Below are positions 12,597 through 23,290 of a stretch of DNA of 64,000 nucleotides, in pieces (positions within the stretch are counted from its first letter, which is position 1; the number at the start of each line of letters is the position of its first letter). Source of the stretch: Coptis chinensis (Eukaryota; Streptophyta; Magnoliopsida; Ranunculales; Ranunculaceae). The position numbers and the translations under genes were made by a program. The DNA lies in NCBI GenBank assembly GCA_015680905.1, contig CM027379.1:30460501-30524500 (forward strand), read 5' to 3'. The notes under the pieces were generated by a model. The model had not been told where the DNA came from, searched no databases, and was given only the letters and a program-made list of their open reading frames with translations.

Positions 12597-12810
12597 ATGA
12601 ATCCATTTTGGTGGCTTTTAGCATTATCAATACTCTCATTTGGGGAGTTCTCAAATGGGGCTTCAAGACCTGCTGTTGTTAACATTGGAGCTATTTCTAT
12701 GGAAGCTGCTGTTAATGATGTAAATTCTGATCCCAGTTTTCTTGGTGGAAGCAAGCTAAATATTACAGTTCATGACTCCAACTTCAATGGATTTCTCAGC
12801 ATAATTGGAG
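12597..12810 (+). pseudogene. captured 5' exon of a glutamate receptor-like (GLR3-type) gene
   Basis: An ATG at 12,597 opens a frame with a hydrophobic signal peptide (MNPFWWLLALSILSFGEFSNG) and then RPAVVNIGAI. The segment that follows, EAAVNDVNSDPSFLGG and KLNITVHDSNFNGFL, is typical of the start of the amino-terminal ligand-binding (ANF-receptor) domain of plant GLR3 channels. Compared with family members that I recall, a stretch of about a dozen residues is absent between GAI and SMEAAV. The frame runs into a good splice donor, GAG|GTAATT at 12,811, and then stops. The rest of the receptor (pore and transmembrane helices) is missing. It is a gene fragment carried by the surrounding TIR element and not a working receptor. 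Confidence 0.8.
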
Positions 12811-14380
12811 GTAATTTGGTTTGAGTAACTCTTTGTCTTCTCTTTGTTGGTTTCTCCTACGGGAAAATATGGTATTGGACTGAATATAGTAATAGAGCAG
12901 GTTCCTTTCAGGGAGTTCCAGTAAACTTCGGGATATGTGGTCTTTATATTGTTTGTTATAATGTTCAGGGAGTTCCAAGATGCCTCACTTCTGAAGAATG
13001 GCTATCAAACTTTGTCGACGAGTCCTTGTCTCCTCTACATTTGTTATCTGCTTCTTCTTTAATGTATAAGAGAGAGAAACTGAGTGTTGTTTAGTCCAAG
13101 GAATGAGACTTTCCATGTGAAGCAGTGCAGACTGCAGAGAATACTCTTTATTGTAAGCATTTTAGAAGGGACTAGAACATTTTTATTAACTCAATATATA
13201 TATACGGAGGTGAAGCTGAAGTTCTACCATGCTACTTAGAGCCAACCTACCTGTGAAAGTTCTGTGCAAGGTGCCTTGAATTTAACTTTCGTTTTTTCAT
13301 AAACTTCAAGTTCAGCATGTGAAAATTGCAATGGGAAATGGTAGTGGAGAGGACAAGAATTTCGATCACCCAAGTATGAATTGCTCGTTCACACAAGACC
13401 ATCACATTGATGGTCACGTTTCTTGATTGAATGGTTTGTCACGAGTGGAATACATTATACATTGGCATATATATGTCCTTAAATCCTTAATGCAAACTTG
13501 GCAAGAACATCCAAATATGGTAAGAACTAATTCAGGCTTACTCATCTCTACACTATATGATAGCCTGGTTTGTAGGAACCACACTTCTCAACCGAACAGT
13601 GTATTTCTAATATCTCAATTTTAAGATTTTAGAACCACCTCCCTATATTTATTTAAATTATATCTCTCCTATTTATTAATTACAATTGGCTCTCTAATCT
13701 CTATTAAAATTGAACCACCTCCTTCTTCAATAATTTTAGGATAGTCTTCTTAATTTAAAAGCTAAAATTTATGTATAGGAATTGTATATCTTTCCCATTT
13801 TTAGAAAATTGTTTCTCTTTTTTTAGTGAGAGATTTACAAAAAATTGTTTCTCTTTAGTTTTTTTTAACAATTTTAATTTTAGTTCTTTACAACTTGGCA
13901 AATTGGTGCGTAGCACAGGACACATGCTAGTCAATCATCATGGCTCTGATTACAAAATATGTCGAACTAAAATGTGGTTTAAATTATATTTTCTTGTACT
14001 TATGATCGCTCTGACATTGAGATAATACAATCGCTTATGTACAAGAAAGGCTGAGGGTTTTCCATTTTGGTTATATAACTGGTCTAGTCTAGGAAGACTA
14101 ATATATGCATACTGCTCTTAATTCACTTATTTGTTACAGACTGGGAGGATGACGACCTCTCCTTACACGGTACATCGGTCAGTTGTAAAATCAAAATCCA
14201 ATGCACAAGGAAACAAAATTGAGTTGGGCAAAGAATTATCATATCGATATTCCATAGTTGATGATTTTTGAGACATCTTTATTTCGAACGTTTCTTTCTT
14301 GCTTTGCCTCGGATGCAAGATTGGATACCTGCCGATTGAAAGAGTAAGCAAGTTTAATTGCCCAAACAACTCACTTGTAG

Positions 14381-14552
14381 AACCCATGAGAGATTGGAGA
14401 GAGGAATATGAGAGAGACGGAGCGAGTTAGAGAAAACCCTTCGTAGTTTGATTTTTCGGTGTTTAGATTTGTGGGATTTCTTTTGGTGATCCAACGGCCG
14501 AAATTCTGCTGTTTTGGATGCTGTTTGAAAATCTGTTGTCTACCTTGCCGGT
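14381..14552 (-). repeat. Pack-MULE right terminal inverted repeat
   Basis: This is the inverted counterpart of 11,021-11,190. It ends ccttgccggt at 14,552, directly before a (TA) run. Confidence 0.85.
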
Positions 14553-14836
14553 ATATATATAATCCATGAAGAGTAGATTATATCTACAAAAAATCATATA
14601 CTAATTCATTGTTGAAATGCACTTTTTGATAGGATGTACAATAAAGATGTCACAGTTAGGATGTCACCCTAGCCAAACCGATATATATATATATACGTCT
14701 TGGCTAGAGTGACATCCTTATAATGACATCTTTATTGTACATCCTATCAAAAAGTGCATTTCAACAATGAATTAGTGGCTGATTTTTTGTAGATATATTC
14801 TACCCACCATGGATTATATCTCTATATATATATATA
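14553..14836. repeat. fold-back element (large imperfect palindrome)
   Basis: Two arms of about 120 bp (14,568-14,688 and 14,694-14,820) are inverted copies of each other. They share aatgcactttttgatagg and ctaattcattgttgaaat. The centre is a (TA) run flanked by ccctagccaaaccg on the left and acgtcttggctag on the right, and both resemble the ends of MULE-1 (cggtttggctagg). The outer ends are ataatccatg and catggattat. There is no coding capacity. Confidence 0.75.
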
Positions 14837-15118
14837 CGGTTTGGCTAGGAAGACATGAGTTTCCAAAACAGCCAAAAAAAACTTCCAAAAATAGCTGTTG
14901 GATCCAAACCATCCTGAATCAAAATTAAAAAACAAAATTTCAGAATTAACCTCACAAAATACGAAACAAAATTTCAAAAATTTGAAATTTTCGTACACTC
15001 ACAAAAACAAACTCACGAAGGGTTTTGAATTGGGCGTTTTCATATCACCGAAAATTAAATCACCAAAAATTAAAACGTTTTCATATCACAGAAAATTAAA
15101 CAAACAACAAACAAACTC
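14837..15118 (+). repeat. MULE-1 left TIR
   Basis: The left TIR matches the reverse complement of 21,335-21,621 over its length, including ggatccaaaccatcctgaat and gggcgttttcatatcacc. Short internal repeats (tcaccaaaaattaaa, tcacagaaaattaaa) occur at the inner edge in both copies. Confidence 0.9.
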
Positions 15119-17469
15119 ATGAGGGTTTTGAATTCTTTCCTCTCTGCCGACGAAGAAGGATTCAAACAAGGTATGCTTTCTCTCTCCCTCTCTTGATCTA
15201 TTTTCTTTCTCTCTCTCTCTCTTGAATTTCCAAGCCTTTTGTTTTAATTGTGGTCCTTGAAATGTTCAAGTTAGGTTAATTTGGTTGCATTGCAGAAAAA
15301 ATTGGGGAAATGAAGTTTGTGTGGGAGGTGTAACAGTGGAATCTAAATTTATGCTCCCAAATCCCAATTGGGATAATTTCGTTTATTTGGGGTTTGGTTA
15401 CCTGATAAAAAATCAATAGAATTTCGGTCTTAATTAAATAGTTTCAGAGCTAAGCTTCAATTTGATTTGCTTTTGTTTTATCAATTGGTTTTTGTTGTTC
15501 CTGAGTTCTTCTTTTGCGTTTGATAAGTTTAGGGTCATTTCTTGTTCAGTGTAGTTTTAGAGATTTCTTGGTTTTTACTTATTGTTCTTCTTTGTGCAGC
15601 TACTGAGAAAGTTGGTGTTATGCCAAAAGTATGAAAAATATTTGTATGAAAACAATCACAGTTGGGGTGCCTGGCTTAGATCTGCCGAAGAGCTATTTTA
15701 CATTCATAGATCGTGATTGATCTTGACGTTCAAATTTACACGGGATAGTGATAACCAATACAATGAAGGTCTCTTCCCATTTCTGCTATATAAAGAGAAG
15801 GTGAATTGTGGGAAAAATCTTTAGAGAGTAGAAGGTTTTGTGTGCTAGTTTGCAAGACAGCTCCAGCTCCTAGTCAGCTAACTAGTATTTAGTCTTTTGC
15901 AAGCTTAGCAAGTGGATTTGAATCAGCTAACTAGAATTTAGTCAGGTTTTGTGTGCTAGTTTGCAAGCTTATCAAGTGGTTCGAATAGTGTTAGTTACCG
16001 AAGAACCAGGGGCTGTTAAGTTCACGCAATATTTCAAGAACAGACTTTGGCAAACCTTCAGCATCCCCTAGACAAAGACTGAAAATGTATAGTGTTAACT
16101 GATCAGGCTTGAGAGATTTGAATGGACAGTGTTTGAATCAAATTGTGTGTTTTCTTCCCATTTGGTGAAATTGGCTAGTGAGGTTGGTTAGTCATCGCCT
16201 CTTCACGGCAAGTCATTTGGCTATTGTGCATAGATCTTTTTGGGACTTCAACTAATTTATACTTCTGATGGAGCAAGAAGTCTAGCTTGTTTAGAAAGGA
16301 AAGTTGTACTGATCTTTGTTCCCTTGTACTTTTTGGCATGGTGTTACTTGGGATGTGTATACCATTTTGCGATGGCAATGTAGAGTTTCTTATATATTGA
16401 CCATCATACTCCATTTCTATTTTAAAGGTTTTCAGAAGATCAACCAATGAGTTTTTTGTTCTCTTTTGTTCCCCAACAATGTTTCAAATATGGTACTCAG
16501 TGATACACTAGCAGTGTAGTGTCACATTGCACATGCCTCTGGTACTTTCTGCAAAAAAATTCTTCCCTTGAAGGGAGGTGAATTTCATAGTATTTTACTC
16601 AAGGATTGAGTGCGACATGGGTAATTATACATGGTTTAATAGAAGATCAGGCTATAGTTCTGGTGCGAGTGCAATAACACATTTCAGAGTTCAAAGTAAC
16701 AATGCCAACAGAAGTGCCAATTGCCAAGTCTTGAAATGTGCCAACTGCTGAAAGTACAAAAATGAAAATATCTGCCGATTATTTTGATCTTACAGAGTGT
16801 ATCAGTGTATGGATTATTAATTAATTCTTCAAACTTCGGCAAATATGGCGATACATAGGGCCGTGTTCATTGTGTAGATGAAATGTAAGGCCAAACAAAA
16901 ATTAAAACGTCAGGCCATGTTCATTGTGGAGCTAAAACTAACTATGCCAAAAGTTGCACCAAAACTCAGACAACCAAAACTTTGACAGCCTAGCCCAAAA
17001 CTCTGACAAGAAGTATGTTACAATGAAGTTTAGAAATTCTTATTAGTTCTTAGATGTAATAGTATGGTCATCAATACAAAATTCGAAATTAGATTTGCTA
17101 TTACACACCTTTAACTCTGACAGAACTGAAATTGAAAACTTTGACATAACTGAAATTAAAAACTCTGACAGAACACACCCTTAACTCTGACAGAACTCAA
17201 CTTGCATCAATAACCAATCCTTCACAACACTAGCTACATTTATCGTAAGTGCCAAAGTCTTCGCAACAAGTAAAAACATCGCAAGATTCAATCCAAATAA
17301 GCTACTGCAAAACTGTAGGTATGCAAGTAATGCCATCTCTAACAAACTAGAAGCTCTGATACTCTTTGAGCGAGTTAAAACCTAAATAATTCATAAGCAA
17401 CGGATCAGTTTACAAAAAATGGAAAAGAATAAATTCTTCAGAAGCATTGAAGGATCACAACCACAGCAT

Positions 17470-18754
17470 AATCACTTTCATATATCAAGTAGAGGGTCAG
17501 ACATAAGTTTGTGATAAATTCTTTACATATCTTCTTTAGCAATAAGGCAAAAACTATCACAATAATGAAATACAATCTAAAAAGTAAAAAAGATATGTAA
17601 AAGTGAGACTGCAAAAACGCTATACATTGTCCACCCGAGTCGACCATTGCATGAGTTTCCGAAATAGTGTCCGAAAATTATATAGTGTCGTGCACAGCTT
17701 ATACATTGTCGTGCATAGCTTATGCATTGCGTATATAAGCTTATACATTGTTGTATATAAACTTTCTCTGTTATATAGTGTTGTGCACAACTTATACAGT
17801 GAGGTATGAACATTGATTGTTCATACCTATTTGGTGTATGAATAATCAATGTTCATACATATGAACAATGATTGTTGTTCATACTCTAATAAGTGTTCAT
17901 ATTGTTCATACATCACATAATGTATAATAAGTAAGAACAATTGATGTAGGGAAGAACTTATAAGTTGTAGATTTTCACAACCTACACTAAAGCCTGTTGA
18001 TTTCTTGTGAAATACCAGGGATTAATGGCTTCAAGGTTTGTTGATTCACACACAAGGAATACCCTAATACAGACTACCAGCATTTATATAGGTGAAATGC
18101 CCTAATTACCATCAAACTTGAAAATTTCCAAATATGAAAAGTTTTGGAATAACCACATATTAAGAAACTACTAATCAAAATAGAACTAACTCAACTGACC
18201 AAATTGAAAACGGACTCCCATATTAAAAGATATAGCAAAAACAATACTTTCCTAAAACGGCAAAAACGTGATTTTGAAGGCCTAAACGATAGATTTAGGG
18301 CCCAAGAGGGTGGTGCCCACAACGCTGTGGGTTATGCTTATTTTGACGTTTCCAATTAAATATGGCCACATCCATGTCTTTCCGACTTTATTGCCTGCTT
18401 TTCCAGTTCATTGACATATGCCAAGTTCATTGACATATGCATTGGCAACCTGTACTGCATCACATATGCCAAGTTCATTGACATATGCATTGGCTACTGC
18501 ATCATCAATAATTGTTTATATGAACAATGAGTGTTCATAGCTCATGTTAAGATATGAACAATAATTATTCATACTCTAATATGTGTTCTTACTGATCATA
18601 TATTATATTGTGGTATGAACATTGATTGCTCATACCCCAAATAGATATGAACAATAATTGTTCATATAAACAATGAGTGTTCATAGCTCATATTGGGGTA
18701 TGAACAGTGATTGTTCATACCCCAAATCACTTTCATATATCAAGTAGAGGGTCA
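17470..18754. repeat. 1.26-kb segment bounded by an exact 30-bp direct repeat
   Basis: Positions 17,470-17,499 and 18,725-18,754 are identical over 30 bp (both contain ctttcatatatcaagtag). The enclosed DNA has no coding capacity. Its edges are rich in short palindromes, and its middle (18,000-18,370) is plain AT-rich sequence. Confidence 0.8.
17800..18725. repeat. dispersed palindromic motif tatgaacaAT..TTGTTCata
   Basis: About ten copies of a dyad-symmetric motif, GAACAATNATTGTTC with variants, occur in two clusters (17,800-17,940 and 18,500-18,725). They often read tatgaacaatgattgttc or its partner gaacattgattgttcatacc. The spacing is irregular. I do not know a role. Confidence 0.7.
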
Positions 18755-18864
18755 AAAAAATACCAAAATGCATAAAGCATATGCACCCCTCTAACATATC
18801 ATAGATTATGTATTAACTAACAAACCAAGCAACCTAGCAACCAAAAATACTTATATTTCACAAA

Positions 18865-21181
18865 TTACGTCTTATTTTTCTCCGGACAATTTCTCGAGTC
18901 ATGGTTAGCAATTTTTCCACAATTTCTACACATTCTTCCTGGATTGTTTAGGGCTATCTCTCTGGGGGATTTCCATCTCTCCGTTTTCTTCTTCCTCCCT
19001 TTTGTTTGAGAAATGTTGGGATTCAAAATCAATATCTGAAATAAAGATTTGGAAGTCAAAATAAAAAAAAAAAAATTAAATTAAACATTATAATAAATCA
19101 AATAACATTAAACACTAAACCTATATTAAATTAAACATTAATCTCACAATCATAACATGTGAGGTATCAACGAAAGACTCTTTAACTAGATCAGTTTCAT
19201 TATCTTCATCTCCTTCGTTCGAAGCTATATTCAACGTTGAGACATGCTTAGCCATTTCATCCATCTTTCCTATAAAATATGAATAAGCCTCAACGCTACT
19301 CCTCGCATCGTAAGCCACTTGAGAAGCAACTTTGATACAATGAGCCACCCTCAAAAGTTCATGGTTTTCATGGTCGGCCACTAATCCAGTATGAAACACC
19401 GCTCTATACGTGTTTGCCTTTTGCATCCACCGCTTAAAAAGAAAATGCCTTGGAATCTCTTCGATTTCGTAACGCTGAAAAATCTTTAACATGTGACCAC
19501 AAAATAACCCCATAAACTGAAAATACTTACATTCACAGTCTCCCTCTAAGTTTCCTCTATTGAAACTCACTTTCCAAACGGACTTCTTCTGTAGGTCTCT
19601 GAATTTCACCATGTAGCTTCCGGTTCCATTGTTGACAATCTCATCCCCATCAATTTTGTACTCCATATTTGCCTTCTCTAATTGCTTCTTAAATTTATTG
19701 AATGCATTAATCGTATAGACCTTCGCAGCAAACATAAGGAGGAAAGCATCTTTAGCCACAATTCGCGAACTATGCTCAGTGCGGTAATCATCATCTTTTT
19801 TATTCCTAGCAATCAAAGCCAAAGATCTCTCATTACCATGTACAAACTCCATCAGCATAGTGCTCGAATTTACGAATTGGTCGTAATGAGAATTCATCGA
19901 TTCACTCCTCCCAGTCGTATGCATACTAGCAAAAAATGTGTCACTAAGATAACAAAGAACCCATTTCTCCTGCATATTATATATTTCCGTTAACCAAGGA
20001 TTTGCAGACAGCTCATTCTTCTCTATTATTGTACACCATCTTCTTTCAAAAGTAGCAATCTTATACGAGTAAGAAATAGTGTTTTTCAGGTAAGTTACCA
20101 GTGTCTCAATTTTAGTAAAGGATAGCTTCTCTTGAAATTTTTGCATAATATGCCAAAGATAGTAACGATGACGAGTATCAGGGAACACTTTTGTAATGGC
20201 TGCAGTCATTGCTCTATCCTAGTCAGTGATGATTGAAGTTGGCGCACGACCACCCATAGCTATAAGCTAGGCCTTAAACAACCATATGAATGTATCTTCC
20301 GTCTCATCAAGTAACAACGTGCAACCAAACTGAATTGAATGCATATGATGATTGACTCTAGTAAAAAGGGCAAAAGGCATAGAGTATGCATTCGTATGAT
20401 ATGTGGTATCAAAAGAGACAACATCCCCGAAATACTCATATTGCACTCAAGAACTCCCATCAACCTAGGAAAAGTTTATTGCAGTTCCATTTTGATCTAG
20501 ATCAATAGCGTAGTAAAACTGGGGATTCTCAACACTCTTCTGTATAAAATATTTAAGCACGGCAGTTGTATCACCTTTTTTAGGCATCTTTCTAGTCAAA
20601 CTATAATGATGGTTCCAGCAATCCTTATTTGTAAACCCAACTTTTTCCCAACTAAAAATAGCTGCAACTTTACCGACAGGTAAACCATGTTCACGAAACG
20701 TCTTAGTCAACTTCTTCGCCGCTTCAGGCATATTTTTGTTAGATCTTATGCAATTTCTCTTTGTTGGACTAACCAAACCGTGGCTATGGTCATTATCAGT
20801 GTAGCTTACATAGTATATATCTTCGTGTTTTCTTTTTGTAACACGCATTCTAGTGGGGTAACTACACTTGGCAGTGCTAGTGTTTCTAGAAACACCCACT
20901 TCTCCCACTTCTCTCTTGTTATGTACCCCTTCATGTGAACAAACTATTAAACATCCCGTAACAAAATCCACACCGCCTTTTTTCCATTCTGTCGACTGAA
21001 CACGAGTCTCAAATCCCTCTTGTTGACCATATTGTTTGTAGTAAGTCTTTGCATCGTCAACACTACTAAAAACCACACCTACAAACGGAGCAACTAGTCT
21101 ATCTAGGGATTTATTCGACGAAGACCCAACAATTACGTCCTTGTCGATACTGATTCTTACAATATCTCCCATTGACTCCAT
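18865..21181 (-). pseudogene. MULE-1 transposase, FAR1/FHY3-like, two exons, four premature stops
   Basis: One frame runs on the minus strand from an ATG at 21,181 to a splice donor at 19,156 (CAT|GTTATG). A 121-bp GT-AG intron follows, then exon 2 (19,035-18,865) in phase 0. In order I see an N-terminal FAR1 DNA-binding domain (VVFSSVDDAKTYYKQYGQQE through NDHSHGLVSP), the MULE transposase core (DVVSFDTTYHTNAYSMPF, DRAMTAAITKVFPDTRHRYY), a SWIM zinc finger (CECKYFQFMGLFCGHMLKIF) and a C-terminal CCHC knuckle (CRNCGKIANHDSRNC). The full frame would be about 730 codons, usual for the family. Four in-frame stops lie at 20,467-20,465, 20,449-20,447, 20,269-20,267 and 20,221-20,219. By comparison with the family they replace Trp, Arg, Trp and Gln, all explicable as C-to-T or G-to-A changes. 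The role was DNA transposition in the nucleus. The start was chosen because it precedes the FAR1 domain and matches the start of the MULE-2 gene (MESM). Confidence 0.9.
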
Positions 21182-21334
21182 TTCTAAATTTTAGGTTCGA
21201 GTTCAAATGCTAGCTAGCAAGGGAAAACTCAAACTTAATCAAAGTTATAAACTTAATCTAAATTACCTTCAATTTTGGAAAAAAAACTCGTGATTAGCTT
21301 CGTCCTTCCTTCTTTTGTTGAGTTTGTTTGTTGT

Positions 21335-21617
21335 TTTGTTGAGTTTGTTTGTTATTTGTTTAATTTTCGGTGATATGAAAACGGTTTAATTTTTAGTGGT
21401 TTAATTTTTGGTGATATGAAAACGCCCAATTCAAAACCCTTCGTGAGTTTGTTTCTGTGAGTTTATGAAAATTTCGAGTTTTTGAAATTTTGTTTCGTAT
21501 TTTGTGAGGTTAATTCTGAAATTTTGTTTTTTAATCTTTATTCAGGATGGTTTGGATCCAATGACTATTTTTGGCAGTTTTTTTGGTTGTTTCGGAAACT
21601 CATGTCTCCCTAGCTAA

Positions 21618-21621
<4 letters not shown>
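21335..21621 (-). repeat. MULE-1 right TIR
   Basis: This is the inverted partner of 14,837-15,118. It lies upstream of the transposase start and presumably holds that gene's promoter. Confidence 0.9.

Positions 21622-21705
<84 letters not shown>
21622..21705. repeat. (TA)n microsatellite between MULE-1 and MULE-2
   Basis: An uninterrupted AT dinucleotide run of about 84 bp joins the two elements. The Ile-Tyr reading frames across it are artefacts of the repeat. It hides the target duplications of both elements. Confidence 0.97.
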
Positions 21706-21707
<2 letters not shown>

Positions 21708-22275
21708 GAGGGATACACCCACTCCCATTTCGCCCACATCCAGCCCACTCCCAATCTCTATACTCAACTCGCGAGATGATCTCAAGATCTCATGGCCGAA
21801 ATTAAAACAAAACAAAAGAACAAAATAAAAGAAAACAAAACAAAGAAAAACCCTTTGTCTCTAACAACCCCAGCAAAAATGAAAACGGAACAAACAAATA
21901 TAACCACTCGATCCAAATTGAACCAAATTATCATATTTTCATTTTTATCAACTTCTGAAATAGATACTACTTCCGACCTTCTCAAACCAAATTCTCTACT
22001 TCTCAAATAGAGTTCAAGCTGCACTGTATTGCTCTCATCAGGCTTCAGGCAAGTAAAAAAAATTTGGTTTCTACAATGTTGATATTTTTGTTGTTTTTTC
22101 TGCATTGCTCTAGTTTTTGTTGTTTTGATTATGTAAATGTATTTGATATTAGAGTAAATTCAGACCTATTCATTGATAAAGTTATTATTGTTTGGAGAGT
22201 GTTGAAATCTGGACCTGGACTGGGAGTTTATTACAGATTGAATTGGTGTTTGGATGGGAGGAAATTGTATATGAT
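21706..22275 (+). repeat. MULE-2 left TIR
   Basis: This 570-bp arm pairs with 63,054-63,617 reversed, sharing cccacatccagcccactccc, gtagagaatttggtttgaga (inverted) and ggactgggagtttattac. Identity is roughly 85-90 % by eye. The arm contains a splice-donor-like site, CAGGCAAGTAA (about 22,045), also present in the right arm. There it sits upstream of the PMD gene. Confidence 0.9.
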
Positions 22276-22468
22276 TGATTGTATTAGCATTTGATTTGGT
22301 TAAGCTATTGGAAAATATATATGTCAGAACTAAAAGTGGCATGCAGTGGCCTATCAGTGTATTGGGAGTTTATTCAAATACTCAGCTGGTGAGTTTTGTC
22401 ATTTCATAATTATAGTTCCGCTCTTTTAAAACTGTAAATACTAAATTAGTTTTGCATTTTTTTTACAG

Positions 22469-22624
22469 AGAAATGTCCTCGACGAAACTACTTTCATGCT
22501 GGAGAAAGGTCGCAAATTGGGTGGGCCTGTGATTCCTGAGGAAGCAAGGAGATCGTTCAACGAAGCGAAAAACTTGACCCGGAGCAAGTTTATTGGTGGG
22601 CGTTACCATTGTGATCGTGTCTAA
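22469..22624 (+). pseudogene. orphan copy of the last exon of a PMD gene
   Basis: After a good acceptor (TTTTTTTTACAG) a frame of 51 codons reads RNVLDETTFMLEKGRKLGG, then PVIPEEARRSFNEAKNLTRS, then KFIGGRYHCDRV and a stop. The minus-strand PMD gene at the other end of MULE-2 ends with the same exon (59,623-59,467; NVLDETTLILEQGLQLGG to KFIGGRYRRDRV). The remainder of the gene is absent here, because sequence directly upstream (22,276-22,468) passes almost at once into TIR sequence. It lies in the left arm in mirror orientation and is unlikely to be expressed as a protein. Confidence 0.8.
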
Positions 22625-23030
22625 AGTTAGAGCTTTGAAGTTGGATTAGGGTTTTATATATATATTAAGGTTTCGTTCTTATGGATTAGGATTTGGTTAT
22701 GGATTAGGGTTTGAACTTGGAATTTGAAGTTTGAAGTTGAAATTTTTATGTTTGAAGCTATTTTATATGAATTTTGAATTTGAAGTTATGTATATGAGTT
22801 TGAATATGAATTTGAACGTGAGTTTGAGTTTGAGTTTGAATTTGAATATGGATTGATGTATATGAATATGAGTTAAGTTTGAGTTTGAATTTGAATATGG
22901 ATTGATGTATATGAATATGAATTTGAACGTGAATTTGAATATGGTTTGATGTATATGAATATGAATTTGAAGTTCTGTATATGAAGTGAGTTATGTGAAT
23001 TTGATCCGGTGTTTGGATATGAAATGCAGG
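22625..23030 (+). repeat. AT-rich minisatellite-like tract (gaatttgaatatg units)
   Basis: The tract repeats short units such as gaatttgaatatggattgat and gtatatgaatatgaatttga, with two tandem units of about 60 bp at about 22,825-22,950. Similar tracts occur at 57,590-57,760, 58,620-58,890 and, inverted, at 59,150-59,460. There is no coding potential. Confidence 0.75.
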
Positions 23031-23290
23031 AAAAAAAAATTGCAAGTTTTCAGGCCAAACGACCCAGTCAGGTCGCATAGAAGTGCTCAAAATGATCTGA
23101 GTAAATTGTTGCCCGAGAGATTTGCCCTTGACGACCCATGCAGACCGGTTGGCTTTTGACCTAAACGACACCATCTGATCGTGTAGGTATGCAGCCAAGC
23201 GACCCAGCCATGCCGTCCAAGAATTCCTTGCTCGAGAGATTTGCCCTTGATGACCCATGCAGACCTCTTAAAACAAAACAAAGCAAAGAA
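23031..23290. repeat. degenerate copy of the ccaaacgacc/ggtcg repeat
   Basis: The segment contains two ccaaacgaccc-type motifs with a duplicated block (gagagatttgcccttgacg at about 23,116 and gagagatttgcccttgatg at about 23,234). It resembles the MITE-like units at 57,767 and 58,898 but is more scrambled. Confidence 0.6.

Larger units (their letters stand above)
11021..14552. mobile_element. Pack-MULE-like non-autonomous element
   Basis: The element is bounded by about 170-bp terminal inverted repeats (11,021-11,190 and 14,381-14,552) and sits between TA microsatellites. There is no transposase. The interior carries a recognisable 5' exon of a plant glutamate receptor-like gene with a preserved splice donor (12,597-12,810) and a tRNA-like segment (12,131-12,222). 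Long TIRs plus a captured gene exon with its intron edge are the signature of Pack-MULEs. The target duplication cannot be resolved because both flanks are (TA)n. From 12,811 to 14,380 I see only AT-rich sequence without recognisable coding, and 11,191-12,120 is also without a gene. Confidence 0.75.
15119..18864. other. MULE-1 non-coding left interior
   Basis: No convincing gene is visible in these 3.7 kb. Just inside the TIR, a purine-rich stretch ends in a donor-like AAG|GTATGC (about 15,170), which could be the 5' exon of an outward-promoter transcript. From 17,470 to 18,754 there are direct and palindromic repeats, described separately. The segment around 16,860-16,990 has two copies of a ggccgtgttcattgtg-like motif, possibly debris of a small hAT-like element. 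Confidence 0.5.
14837..21621. mobile_element. MULE-1, Mutator-like element with FAR1-type transposase
   Basis: This 6,785-bp element is bounded by about 285-bp TIRs. It starts cggtttggctagg at 14,837 and ends cctagctaaaccg at 21,621, and both ends abut TA microsatellites. The transposase gene occupies the right third on the minus strand (21,181-18,865). The left 3.7 kb is non-coding but repeat-rich. The two TIRs differ by about 8 % by eye. The gene has four premature stops, so the element is probably dead but fairly young compared with MULE-2. Confidence 0.88.

Noticed and set aside
16860-16990. Possible hAT or PIF-type MITE (ggccgtgttcattgtg twice)
   Set aside because: The two motifs are direct and not inverted, and no target duplication was found.
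17640-18740. Possible CRISPR-like array (short palindromic repeats)
   Set aside because: Spacing is irregular, the units vary, no cas genes exist, and the setting is a plant transposon.
21571-21828. Long Ile-Tyr repeat reading frames on both strands
   Set aside because: They are a translation of the (TA)n microsatellite and TIR sequence, not a gene.
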